A DNA stretch of 21,813 bases. Source: Chloroflexota bacterium. GTDB taxonomy: Bacteria; Chloroflexota; Dehalococcoidia; UBA2979. Positions 1 through 8,953 of this stretch are shown here, piece after piece. The first letter of the stretch is position 1. Each line of letters starts with the position of its first letter. The stretch lies in NCBI GenBank assembly GCA_947446155.1, contig CANFFZ010000026.1:1-21813 (forward strand), in the 5' to 3' direction. The notes under the pieces are model-generated. The model made no database searches, had not been told where the DNA came from, and worked only from the letters and a program-made list of their open reading frames with translations. The position numbers were made by a program, and so were the translations under genes.

Positions 1-1998
<1,998 letters not shown>

Positions 1999-2131
1999 GC
2001 GGCAATCCCCCCTCACCCCTCGCACCGGCACACCCGGCCGAGGGCTGATTCACACTGGGCAGTCGAGGACAACGGACTGGAGGCGGCTCGCCGGCTGGCG
2101 AAGGCGCCCCGCTCATCGGCGGTGGTCGAGG

Positions 2132-2157
2132 ATTACGTCCCGAGGAGGGGATGTAAT
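2132..2157. repeat. Inverted repeat in the rpoB leader
   Basis: ATTACGTCCC (2132-2141) and GGGATGTAAT (2148-2157) pair over 10 positions around a 6-nt loop, GAGGAG. One pair is G-T when read on the plus strand and becomes a C-A mismatch in the rpoB transcript. In that transcript the loop reads CTCCTC, an anti-Shine-Dalgarno-like sequence. It could be a leader attenuation element or just a relict. Confidence 0.45.
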
Positions 2158-2236
2158 GAGCCCCGTACGGCGAACTGGCCGTCGGGGAAGTTACCGCACG
2201 CTCCGTTAAACCTGACTGCGCCCCACGCAACATTCG

Positions 2237-2265
2237 AGTCTACGCGCGTTAGCGCATAATCTCAA
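2237..2265 (-). promoter_or_regulatory. rpoB promoter P2 (proximal)
   Basis: On the minus strand TTGAGA (2265-2260) and TAGACT (2242-2237) are separated by exactly 17 bases. Each matches the sigma-70 family hexamers well, and this is one of the few places in the window with a recognisable -35. Transcription would begin near 2230 and leave a leader of about 230 nt before the TTG start of rpoB. Confidence 0.6.
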
Positions 2266-2293
2266 CGTTAGGGACAGGTGGCAGGAGCGTCAA
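2265..2293 (-). promoter_or_regulatory. rpoB promoter P1 (distal)
   Basis: On the minus strand TTGACG (2293-2288) and TAACGT (2270-2265) are 17 bases apart. The -10 of this promoter abuts the -35 of P2, so the two form a head-to-tail tandem. The -35 is near consensus; the -10 is weaker. Confidence 0.45.
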
Positions 2294-2607
2294 TCGCCAA
2301 AATCAGGCGCGGGCACCAGTGAGACGCTCCGGTGACTCTGAGTGTAGTCAGATTTGGGGTCAGGCGGCGAAACTTCGGCGATCCCGGCCGCTCCCTCGCC
2401 CTCGGGGCACCGGGAAGGCGAGTCTGGGAGGCTGACCGCTGACCTCGGCGACATCCGGCCGTAACCACGGGTGTAGTCAGGCGGAGTAGACTCGCCCCTG
2501 CAGATGGTTGAGGAGGGCGTATGGACGCTCGCTCACCGAAGCCCGCGACCGCCACCCGTCCCCCGGGGTGCGGGGCTGCGCTCCCCAAGTCCCGTTCGTC
2601 ACTGAAG

Positions 2608-2632
2608 AACGCCGCAGTCACCCTGCGGCGTT
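2608..2632 (+). terminator. Perfect hairpin upstream of the SWIM-finger gene, terminator or attenuator-like
   Basis: AACGCCGCAG (2608-2617) and CTGCGGCGTT (2623-2632) form a perfect 10-bp stem with a TCACC loop. On the plus strand it is followed by GCTGTTTG, a poor U tract. It lies 35 nt before the chosen start of the SWIM-finger gene, so it may act as an attenuator or an mRNA-leader structure rather than a true terminator. Confidence 0.45.
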
Positions 2633-2667
2633 GCTGTTTGCTGGAGCAGGTCCGTTTGAACTCAGGC

Positions 2668-2907
2668 ATGATCGGCAAGATCGAGAAGGCTCACCGTTAC
2701 GCCGAGGAACGCAACCGGTTCCGCTTCTCAGGCCTCGCCGTCACGGTCCACGGCGACAACGATGACCACGAGGTCCGCTTCGAGGCAGGCGCACTGGTCT
2801 GCGGCTGTGACTTCTACGGCCACCAATCCGTGTGTGCGCACACCATGGCCGTGGAACGGCTCCTGGGCGGGATGCTCCCAGAGCAGGCGGCAAGCGCCGC
2901 GGCATAA
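2668..2907 (+). CDS. SWIM-type zinc-finger mini-protein
   Basis: This 79-residue protein carries CGCDFYGHQSVCAH, a CxC-x8-CxH arrangement (C45, C47, C56, H58) that fits the SWIM zinc finger, followed by the helix MAVERLLGG. The first half is a basic helix, MIGKIEKAHRYAEERNRF, and a short beta region. From memory, similar small proteins starting M..KIEKA.RYAEE and ending in a SWIM finger recur in Dehalococcoidia, so I start it at ATG 2668. The frame is open back to ATG 2521, which has a better Shine-Dalgarno (GAGGAGG); that would add 49 low-complexity residues and read through the 2608-2632 hairpin. The function is unknown; SWIM fingers generally bind DNA or protein. No partner gene is evident nearby. 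Confidence 0.75.
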   Translation: MIGKIEKAHRYAEERNRFRFSGLAVTVHGDNDDHEVRFEAGALVCGCDFYGHQSVCAHTMAVERLLGGMLPEQAASAAA

Positions 2908-2958
2908 CCCTCGCCAGTCGCCCGGACGACGACGGGGCGGGCGTTCCGAGGTACGCGA

Positions 2959-3516
2959 CTAGGGCGCGTCCGGGACGAACCGCCCCGTTTCGTCAGCTAC
3001 CGTCCCGCTGACAATCCCCTTTGGACCGTTCACGACCGCGCGCCAGACGAGGCGCGCGTCCTGCCTCGACAGCACGAGCGTCCGAGGCGTAGCGGCGCCC
3101 AGCGCCTGCACCGCCGCCGCCACGATGCCGTCCGGGCCCACCCGCAGCGTGGCGAGGTCGATGGGCGTCGTGGGTGGCACGGCGAGCGACTCGAGGCCTT
3201 CCGAGGTGACCGTGAAATCGGCGGGCACCCTCGCGTTGATGCTGCCGGTGGCGCTCGCGACCCGCGATGAGGCGGGATCGACGAAGCGGAAGGTGTACCG
3301 GCCGTCGCCGGGCAGCACATCGACCTGGTGGAGCGCCGCTCCGGGCGTCGCCTCGTGGACGCGTTGCCTCGCGAGGTCGCCGAGGCGTGCGAAGAGGACC
3401 CGGTCGTCAGCCGGCGCGGTCCCGGGTGCTGCGGGGGCGGCACCGCCACAGGCGGCGAGCGTCATCGCGACGGCGCACAGGGCCACCGACCAGGCGGACA
3501 TCGAGGGCTTCGGCAT
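2959..3516 (-). CDS. Predicted lipoprotein of unknown function
   Basis: The product is 185 residues. The start ATG at 3516 has GCGAGG five bases upstream and gives a clean lipoprotein signal: MPKPSMSAWS, a hydrophobic stretch, and the lipobox TLAAC with the lipidated cysteine at residue 23. An Ala/Pro-rich linker and a soluble domain of about 145 residues follow, with predicted beta strands such as GRYTFRFVD, FTVTSEGLESLAV and RLVWRAVVNGPKGIVSGTV. The C-terminal part looks like a PepSY-like fold that evaluates an input domain, but I cannot assign a family. The gene faces away from the LysM protein gene and shares a 190-bp upstream region with it that contains a 10-bp inverted repeat. It was likely tethered to the outer face of the membrane. 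Confidence 0.8.
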   Translation of the reverse strand: MPKPSMSAWSVALCAVAMTLAACGGAAPAAPGTAPADDRVLFARLGDLARQRVHEATPGAALHQVDVLPGDGRYTFRFVDPASSRVASATGSINARVPADFTVTSEGLESLAVPPTTPIDLATLRVGPDGIVAAAVQALGAATPRTLVLSRQDARLVWRAVVNGPKGIVSGTVADETGRFVPDAP

Positions 3517-3595
3517 CGGACCTCGCTTCACAGATTCGGGAGGAGTCACCAGACAGTCTCGGGTAGATGGCGCTCTGCGTGCGCGTCCTGACACG

Positions 3596-3627
3596 GCGTT
3601 GCGATGCGCGTAGAAAGATCGCAACGC
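3596..3627. promoter_or_regulatory. Inverted repeat between divergent genes, possible operator
   Basis: GCGTTGCGAT (3596-3605) and ATCGCAACGC (3618-3627) are perfect 10-bp arms around a 12-bp spacer. The site sits between the lipoprotein gene and the LysM protein gene. It lies 26-57 bp upstream of the TAGGAT -10 candidate (3653-3658), a position that fits an activator or a repressor dimer acting on one or both genes. Confidence 0.5.
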
Positions 3628-3652
3628 AAATAAAACGTCCAGAGCGTCCTGC

Positions 3653-3658
3653 TAGGAT
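3653..3658 (+). promoter_or_regulatory. -10 candidate for the Tat/LysM gene
   Basis: TAGGAT lies 48 bp upstream of the GTG start, in otherwise GC-rich DNA. No -35 is recognisable; the bases 17 bp upstream are ATAAAA. It matches the TAnnnT pattern seen before most genes in this window. Confidence 0.4.
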
Positions 3659-3706
3659 GCCTCCAACTTGGACGCCGCTCCCCGCCAACCGCCTGCGAGG
3701 TCACAC

Positions 3707-4804
3707 GTGACGCTCCCGATCTCCGCCAGCCGACGCGATTTCCTCAAGCTCGCCGGAGGCGCCGCTGTGCTCGCCACCGGACTGAGGCCAGGCACGGCCA
3801 TCGCCGGTGCCGCCTCGGTCACCCCGGAGCCGTCCGCGACAGTGCTCCCGGCCGCCGCCTCCGCGCTGCCGACGACACACCTCGCGTGGGTGTGGCAGTT
3901 CTCGACGGACGGCCGGCCCGAGGTCATCCGCGAGAAGTTGGCGGCTCACGGCCTGGGCATCGCGATGAAGACGCACGACGGCGTCGAGTGGATGTCGAAG
4001 TACGACACCAGCGCGGCAGCCGTCAGCGGGCCGCGGCGGATCGCCGAACTCGCTGAGTTCTTCGAGGCCGGCGGCGTCCCCTTCCACGCTTGGGCCGTCG
4101 TCCATGGCCGCGATGTGGTGCGCGAGGCGACGATGTCCGCCGAAGTACTCGGCGCGGGCGCTCGCTCGATCTCGCTCGACCTCGAGTCGTACCGGGGCTT
4201 CTGGGTCGGCACTCCGGCGGCCGCCCGCCAGTACGGCGACATCCTGCGTAACGCGCAGCCGGACAAAGGCGTCCTGACCACCATCGATGCCCGCCCGTGG
4301 GAAGTCGACCGCATCCCACTGAAGGAGTTCGCCGCGTTCTCGAACGCGATCGCTCCGCAGGTGTACTGGAGCGACTTCGGGACAGCCGCCAACATCACGA
4401 AGTACTGGATCGCAGGCGAGATCCCCGGATCGGACGGCGTCACCGCCCGCTTCGCCCTCGACGCATCGGCGAAGAAGATCCAGACGTTCGGACTGCCGAT
4501 CCACCCGATCGGGCCAGGCCTCGTCACCGAGCGCGTCGCGTGGACCTCGTTCATCGAGCGGGCGTTCGCGCACGAGGCCCGCACGCTGTCCACATGGCGC
4601 TACGGCACCACGAGCCCGGCCGTGTTCGCGATGCTGCGCGACAACCCGCCGAGGGTTGACCGCCTGTACACCGTGCAGCCCGGGGACTCCCTTGGCCGCA
4701 TCGCTGCCGTATACGCCACCACCACCGACGCGCTGATGAAGAAGAACAGCATCGCCAACCCGAACCTCATCAACATCGGCCAGCAACTGATCGTCCCCGC
4801 CTAG
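3707..4804 (+). CDS. Tat-exported glycoside-hydrolase-like protein with C-terminal LysM domain
   Basis: The product is 365 residues from GTG at 3707, which has GCGAGG 7 nt upstream. The N-terminus has a textbook twin-arginine signal, SRRDFLKLAGGAAVLATGL, so the protein is exported folded. Residues from about 55 to 310 look like a TIM-barrel glycoside hydrolase, with strand motifs HLAWVWQF, GIAMKTHDG, FHAWAVVHG, SISLDLESY (possible catalytic Asp/Glu), GVLTTIDARPW and IAPQVYWSDF. The last 45 residues are a LysM domain, beginning LYTVQPGDSLGRIAAVY and ending INIGQQLIVPA, which would bind cell-wall or other GlcNAc-containing glycans. The overall role is probably hydrolysis or binding of an envelope polysaccharide; the family of the barrel is not certain. 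It is a single gene divergent from the lipoprotein gene. Confidence 0.85.
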   Translation: MTLPISASRRDFLKLAGGAAVLATGLRPGTAIAGAASVTPEPSATVLPAAASALPTTHLAWVWQFSTDGRPEVIREKLAAHGLGIAMKTHDGVEWMSKYDTSAAAVSGPRRIAELAEFFEAGGVPFHAWAVVHGRDVVREATMSAEVLGAGARSISLDLESYRGFWVGTPAAARQYGDILRNAQPDKGVLTTIDARPWEVDRIPLKEFAAFSNAIAPQVYWSDFGTAANITKYWIAGEIPGSDGVTARFALDASAKKIQTFGLPIHPIGPGLVTERVAWTSFIERAFAHEARTLSTWRYGTTSPAVFAMLRDNPPRVDRLYTVQPGDSLGRIAAVYATTTDALMKKNSIANPNLINIGQQLIVPA

Positions 4805-4837
4805 CGCCTGCTAGCGCGGCCTGATCGAGGGCGCGCG

Positions 4838-4843
4838 TACACT
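4838..4843 (+). promoter_or_regulatory. -10 candidate of folC, leaderless geometry
   Basis: TACACT ends 7 bases before the ATG of folC, so transcription would start at or one base before the start codon. It forms most of the loop between GCGCGCG (4831-4837) and CGCGCGC (4844-4850). No Shine-Dalgarno lies at a normal distance; GAGGG is about 20 nt upstream. Confidence 0.5.
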
Positions 4844-4850
4844 CGCGCGC

Positions 4851-6242
4851 ATGGCCACGATCCCACCACCCGCCCCGGATGCCGCCTCGCTCGCCGCTTA
4901 CGCGGAGGCGGCGCGAGGGCTGCTCGCGCGCGGTGGCTTCGAGCGCACGGGCAACGCCGCCGACGCGAAGAAATGGGACATCGCGCACGTCGAGGCATGG
5001 CTGGAAGGTCGAGGGCGGCCGGACCGCCGGCCGACGGTGCACGTCGCCGGGTCGAAGGGGAAAGGCACCGTCGCCACGCTGACCGAGGCGATCCTGCGCC
5101 ACGCCGGCGCGCAAACGCTGCTGCTCACCTCGCCCGACCTGCATTCCGCGCGCGAACGGATCGCCATCGATGGCCTCGCCGTCGCGCCTGAGGCGTTCGC
5201 GCAACTGGCGCATGAGGTCCTCGCCGACCCCACGACCGAGGGCTGGTCGTACTTCGAACTGCTGACGGTGATGGGATGGCTCGCGGGCGCCGCCGCCGAG
5301 TGCGACTGGCAGGTGCTGGAAGTGGGCCTCGGCGGGCGGCTGGACACGACGAACGCCGTCGACCACGCCTCGAAGCGCGTCGCGGTGATCACGCCGATCG
5401 ACCTCGAACACACGGAGATCCTCGGCGCAACGATCCCGCTGATCGCCGCAGAGAAGGCGGGGATCATTACCGCCCCCTGCGCCGTGATCGCGTCACCGAT
5501 GCGCAAGAGCGCGCTCGCCGTCGTCCGCACGCGCGCCATCGAGGCGGGCGCGACACTGCACGAGGTAACGAAGGAGTGTGCGCTGCGCATCGTCACCTCC
5601 AACCTCGACGGACAGACGCTCGATCTCCAGACCCCGAAGCGCACCTATCGAGGACTGAAGACGCCGCTCGTTGGCCCATACCAGGCGGAGAACATCGCGA
5701 CCGCCGTGCGCGCAGCGGAGGAGGCGTGGGCAACGACGGAGGGTTCTGACATCGGCCCGATCCCCGAGGCCGCCGTGAAGCGCGCGCTGGAAACGACGCG
5801 CATGCCCGGGCGCCTAGAGATGATCCAGCGCAAGCCGATGACCATCCTCGACGGCCTGCACACCCCGCTCGCGGCCCGCCGCTTCACCGAGGCCATCCGC
5901 GGCCTGGCGATCCCCGCGCGCCGCGTGTGGGTACTCGGCATCCTCGCAGGCAAGGACCTCCCCGCGATCCTCGACGGCCTCGGCCTCGGCGAGGGCGACG
6001 AGGTGATCGTGACGTCGCCGCCGACCCCACGCGCCGCCGACCCGCTCGCCGTCACCCGCGCCCTCCGTGAGCGCGGCGCGATCCCCCAGCGCGCCCCCGA
6101 TGTCCCGCACGCCCTCGATGCTGCGTCGAACCTTGCGGGTGAGCGCGGCGCGGTGCTGGTGGTGGGGAGCCTGTACACGGTCGCGGCGGCGCGGGAGCAC
6201 CTGTTGGGGCTGACGGGCGATCACGCCCTCGGGCTGCGCTAG
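4851..6242 (+). CDS. folC: Bifunctional folylpolyglutamate synthase/dihydrofolate synthase
   Basis: FolC adds glutamate to dihydropteroate and to folates in an ATP-dependent ligase reaction in the cytoplasm. The 463-residue length is typical. The Mur-ligase-type signatures are in order: P-loop GSKGKGT (67-73), TSPDLHSARERI (93-104, the omega-loop region), EVGLGGRLDTTN (157-168), LEHTEILG (185-192), EKAGI (201-205) and, in the C-terminal domain, ILDGLHTPLA in place of the usual LDGAHN. The last change alters the usual His-Asn pair but keeps the aspartate. The ATG at 4851 has no usable Shine-Dalgarno but has a -10 element 7 bases upstream, which suggests a leaderless message. No other folate gene is adjacent; the upstream neighbour ends 46 bp away. 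Confidence 0.93.
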   Translation: MATIPPPAPDAASLAAYAEAARGLLARGGFERTGNAADAKKWDIAHVEAWLEGRGRPDRRPTVHVAGSKGKGTVATLTEAILRHAGAQTLLLTSPDLHSARERIAIDGLAVAPEAFAQLAHEVLADPTTEGWSYFELLTVMGWLAGAAAECDWQVLEVGLGGRLDTTNAVDHASKRVAVITPIDLEHTEILGATIPLIAAEKAGIITAPCAVIASPMRKSALAVVRTRAIEAGATLHEVTKECALRIVTSNLDGQTLDLQTPKRTYRGLKTPLVGPYQAENIATAVRAAEEAWATTEGSDIGPIPEAAVKRALETTRMPGRLEMIQRKPMTILDGLHTPLAARRFTEAIRGLAIPARRVWVLGILAGKDLPAILDGLGLGEGDEVIVTSPPTPRAADPLAVTRALRERGAIPQRAPDVPHALDAASNLAGERGAVLVVGSLYTVAAAREHLLGLTGDHALGLR

Positions 6243-6280
6243 TCCCACGTTCCCACGCTCTCAGTCGCCCGCTGCGGGGT

Positions 6281-6286
6281 TAACAT
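6281..6286 (+). promoter_or_regulatory. -10 candidate of the fabF-kinase unit
   Basis: TAACAT lies 42 bp before the fabF ATG. It is framed by a 6-bp inverted repeat, CTGCGG (6272-6277) and CCGCAG (6293-6298). No -35 is evident. An overlapping alternative is TAGGAC two bases further on. Confidence 0.35.
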
Positions 6287-6328
6287 AGGACTCCGCAGGC
6301 AGCAGCCCGCGGCGTGGGGGGAACTTCG

Positions 6329-7579
6329 ATGGCCGAGCGACGCCGCGTGGTGGTAACCGGGATGGGCGTCGTGAGCCCGCTCGGGAACACCCTCGATGAG
6401 TTCTGGACGCGCGTCATCGCGGGCGAGAGCGGCATCGCGAAGATGACCCTCGTCAACACGGACAAGTACCCCTGCAAGGTCGCCGGCGAGATCCGCGACT
6501 GGGACTACACCCTCTACATGGACCGCAAGGACGGGCGCCGTATGGCGCGCTTCTCGCAGTTCGCCATCGCCGCCGCGCGCATGGCGATCGAGGACGCGCG
6601 CCTGAACCTCGAGGGCATCGACCTCGAGCGGGTGGGCGTGATCATGGGGAACGGCGGCGGCGGCCTGCAGAGCGACGAAGAGGCCGTACGCACGATGGAC
6701 ACCCGAGGCGGGATGAAGGTGGACCCCTTCTTCGTCTCGAAGCGCCTGAACAACATGGCCGGCGCGAACATCGCGATCCAGTTCGGACTGCTCGGCTACA
6801 ACAACACCATCGTCACCGCGTGTGCGGCAGGCACCCAGGCCATCGGCGACGCCGTCGAGGTGATCCGCCGTGGCGCCCTCGATGTTGCGCTGGCAGGCGG
6901 CGCGGAGGCGGGGATCTGCGAACTCGGCCTGGCCGGGTTCTCCTCGATGCGCGCGCTGAGCACCTCGTTCAACGACACACCCGAGCACGCGTCGCGGCCG
7001 TTCGACCGCGACCGCGACGGCTTCGTGCCAGGCGAAGGCTCGGGCGTGCTGGTCCTCGAAGCCCTCGACCATGCGCTGGCGCGTGGCGCGACGCCGCTCG
7101 CCGAGTTCGTCGGATACGGCGCGTCCTCGGACGCCGCCTACCTCGTAGCGCCGTCGGAGAACGGGGCGGGTGCGGCACGCGCGATGCGCTTCGCGCTCAA
7201 AGACGCGGGTATCGACGCGGACGCAGTGGACTTCGTCTCCGCCCACGCAACGAGCACGGACGTGGGCGACCTCGCGGAGACGCAGGCGATCCACACGATC
7301 TTCGGGGAGCGCGCGACGAGCGTGCCGGTGTCGGCGATGAAGTCGCAGATCGGCCACCTCCTCGGCGGGTCGGGCGGCGTCGAGACCATCGCGTGCGTGC
7401 AGGCGCTGCGCACCGGGTGGGTGCCGCCGACGCTGAACTTCGAGCACGCGGGCGAGGGCTGCGACCTGGACTACATCCCCGGCGCAGCGCGACAGGTGAA
7501 CCCTCGGGTGATCCTCAAGAACTCGTTCGGCTTCGGCGGGCAGAACGCCGTCCTCGTGCTCCAGAAGTACGAGGGCTAA
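6329..7579 (+). CDS. fabF: Beta-ketoacyl-ACP synthase II (3-oxoacyl-ACP synthase)
   Basis: This is a 416-residue condensing enzyme that extends acyl chains by Claisen condensation with malonyl-ACP in fatty-acid synthesis. The ATG at 6329 has GGGGGG seven bases upstream and gives the typical N-terminus RRVVVTGMGVVSPLG. The catalytic Cys165 is in VTACAAGTQ, His306 in SAHATST (usually HGTST, here Gly to Ala), Lys338 and His343 in AMKSQIGHLLG, and the C-terminal FGFGGQNA loop is present. Thus all four key residues are intact. No acpP, fabD or fabG lies next to it, so it is either the main FabF or a pathway-specific paralogue. It is followed after 9 bp by an APH-fold kinase, probably on the same transcript. 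Confidence 0.93.
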   Translation: MAERRRVVVTGMGVVSPLGNTLDEFWTRVIAGESGIAKMTLVNTDKYPCKVAGEIRDWDYTLYMDRKDGRRMARFSQFAIAAARMAIEDARLNLEGIDLERVGVIMGNGGGGLQSDEEAVRTMDTRGGMKVDPFFVSKRLNNMAGANIAIQFGLLGYNNTIVTACAAGTQAIGDAVEVIRRGALDVALAGGAEAGICELGLAGFSSMRALSTSFNDTPEHASRPFDRDRDGFVPGEGSGVLVLEALDHALARGATPLAEFVGYGASSDAAYLVAPSENGAGAARAMRFALKDAGIDADAVDFVSAHATSTDVGDLAETQAIHTIFGERATSVPVSAMKSQIGHLLGGSGGVETIACVQALRTGWVPPTLNFEHAGEGCDLDYIPGAARQVNPRVILKNSFGFGGQNAVLVLQKYEG

Positions 7580-7588
7580 TCGCGCGCT

Positions 7589-8527
7589 GTGAGCGACGAC
7601 GCCCCGCAGCCCGTCCCCGCCCCGAAGATGCACGCCAACGAGCAGGAGATCGACGTCGCCCTCGTGCGGCAGCTGATTACGTCGCAGTTCCCGCAGTGGG
7701 CCCACCTCGATCCCGTGCCGGTACCATCGGCCGGGACCGACAACGCGCTGTATCGGCTGGGCGACGATCTGGTCGTGCGGCTTCCACGCGTCCCGACCGC
7801 CGCCCCTCAGGTCGAGAAGGAACAGCGCTGGCTACCACCACTCGCCGCAGCCCTCCCGATCGCGATCCCCGCCCCCCTCGCGAAGGGGGCACCCGCCGAA
7901 GGCTTCCCGTGGGTCTGGTCCGTCTACCGCTGGCTGCCCGGTCAGGCCGCGTTCGCCTCGAAAGTCACCGACAAGCGCGAGGCAGCGCGAACGCTCGCGG
8001 AGTTTCTCGCAGCGCTGCAACAGATCGACCCGACGGGCGGGCCAGGCCCCGGCCCGGGCAACTCCGGCCGGGGCGCCCCGCTTGCCACCCGCGACAACGG
8101 CGTGCGCCGCGCGCTCGAAGCGCTCCATGCCGACCTCGACGCCCACACGCTCGAGGCCGCCGCGGCGGCATGGCAAGCGGCCATCGACGCCCCGGCCTGG
8201 GACCGGCCGGGCGTGTGGATCCACGGCGACCTGCACGGCGGGAACATGCTTGTCGACGGCGGCCGCCTCAGCGCCATCATCGACTTCGGGTGCCTCGGCG
8301 TCGGCGACCCCGCCTGCGATGTCATGGTGGCGTGGACCTTCCTCGACGCCTCCGCGCGCGAGGTATTCCGCGCCGCCCTCGATGTGGACGACGCGGCCTG
8401 GGCGCGCAGTCGCGGGTGGGCGCTATCGATGGCGCTGATCGCGCTGCCCTACTACCGAGACACGAACCCCGGTCTCGTCGCGATCTCCAATGGCATCCTG
8501 AGGGAAATCCTCGGCGAGCGGGCCTAG
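7589..8527 (+). CDS. APH-family phosphotransferase (aminoglycoside phosphotransferase-like kinase)
   Basis: The product is a 312-residue small-molecule kinase of the APH/choline-kinase fold. The catalytic loop is HGDLHGGN (212-219) and the magnesium motif is IIDFG (230-234). The ATP-binding lobe has LYRLGDDLVVRLPR, with arginine where many kinases have lysine, as is common in this subfamily. A loop rich in Gly-Pro, GPGPGPGNSGRG (151-162), looks like a lineage insertion. The start is uncertain: GTG at 7589 lies 9 bp after fabF with GAGGG 13 nt upstream, while ATG at 7628 (MHANEQEIDVALV) begins where relatives often begin but lacks a Shine-Dalgarno. The substrate cannot be told from sequence, and resistance should not be assumed. 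It converges on the cupin gene, and the two stop codons overlap in CTAG at 8524-8527. Confidence 0.85.
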   Translation: MSDDAPQPVPAPKMHANEQEIDVALVRQLITSQFPQWAHLDPVPVPSAGTDNALYRLGDDLVVRLPRVPTAAPQVEKEQRWLPPLAAALPIAIPAPLAKGAPAEGFPWVWSVYRWLPGQAAFASKVTDKREAARTLAEFLAALQQIDPTGGPGPGPGNSGRGAPLATRDNGVRRALEALHADLDAHTLEAAAAAWQAAIDAPAWDRPGVWIHGDLHGGNMLVDGGRLSAIIDFGCLGVGDPACDVMVAWTFLDASAREVFRAALDVDDAAWARSRGWALSMALIALPYYRDTNPGLVAISNGILREILGERA

Positions 8528-8889
8528 AGCACCGTCGTCTCGGAGCCGGTGCGCATCACGGTGAGGTGAGTCATCGGCGAGCCGGTGTCGCCAGCGCCGT
8601 GCCAGTGGTCGGTGTCCGGAGGGATGACGACGGCGTCGCCGGTGGAGATGGTCGAGGCGCCATCGTGGTCGCCGACCTGGCCGATGCCGCTCACAACGAA
8701 GAGGAACTGCTCGCTCGTGTGGCGGTGCATTCGCGTCCGCGCCCCCGGGGAGAAATGCACGAGCGACGCGCCGATGTGTTTGGTGTCGTTGCCGGTCAGC
8801 GCGTGGCCGTGGACTTCGCCCTCGAAGATCGGCTGGCCCGTACGGCGGACGGTCTCGCCCTCGTCGGCGCGGATGATGCGAAGGGTCAT
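8524..8889 (-). CDS. Small cupin-domain protein
   Basis: The product is a 121-residue single-domain cupin. Motif 1 is GARTRMHRHTSEQFLFVVSG, with metal ligands His55 and His57 and Gln61 or Glu60 as the third. Motif 2 is GDAVVIPPDTDHWHGAG, with His95 or His97 as the last ligand. The ATG at 8889 has GAGGAG seven bases upstream. Such proteins act as dioxygenases, isomerases or small-ligand sensors, and the sequence does not tell which. The gene is divergent from the DUF1122-like gene across 64 bp, in which the two candidate -10 elements overlap on opposite strands. Confidence 0.88.
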   Translation of the reverse strand: MTLRIIRADEGETVRRTGQPIFEGEVHGHALTGNDTKHIGASLVHFSPGARTRMHRHTSEQFLFVVSGIGQVGDHDGASTISTGDAVVIPPDTDHWHGAGDTGSPMTHLTVMRTGSETTVL

Positions 8890-8921
8890 GCGTGCTCCTC
8901 GTCTGACGGCTGCGAAGCGCG

Positions 8922-8931
8922 AGTGTAACCT
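8922..8931. promoter_or_regulatory. Overlapping divergent -10 elements
   Basis: On the minus strand TACACT (8927-8922) points toward the cupin gene. On the plus strand TAACCT (8926-8931) points toward the DUF1122-like gene. The two hexamers share two base pairs, so only one polymerase could occupy the site at a time. Confidence 0.4.
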
Positions 8932-8953
8932 CCACCTCCTGCGAGGAGACCCG

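Larger units (their letters stand above)
1999..2667. other. Intergenic region between rpoB and the SWIM-finger gene
   Basis: I see no convincing gene in these 669 bases. On the minus strand they hold the rpoB leader and two tandem promoters (2237-2293). There is an imperfect hairpin at 2132-2157 and a perfect 10-bp hairpin at 2608-2632. A longer fold may form between GGAGCGTC (2284-2291) and GACGCTCC (2323-2330), with an inner CGCC/GGCG stem. The 9-mer TGTAGTCAG occurs twice, near 2343 and 2472. A strong Shine-Dalgarno sequence, GAGGAGG, lies just before an ATG at 2521 whose frame runs into the SWIM-finger gene. Confidence 0.6.

Noticed and set aside
2268..2678. Open frame of 136 codons on the minus strand upstream of rpoB
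   Set aside because: No ribosome site or domain; it overlaps the rpoB promoters and the hairpin at 2608-2632.
6239..7705. Open frame of 488 codons on the minus strand
   Set aside because: It is antisense to fabF, whose catalytic residues are intact.
7589..8527. Antibiotic-resistance gene (aminoglycoside or macrolide kinase)
   Set aside because: The kinase fold is clear, but the APH family phosphorylates many substrates and nothing nearby indicates resistance.
6820..8928. Open frame of 702 codons on the plus strand
   Set aside because: It overlaps fabF, the kinase and the cupin in other frames and is Arg/Pro-rich without motifs.
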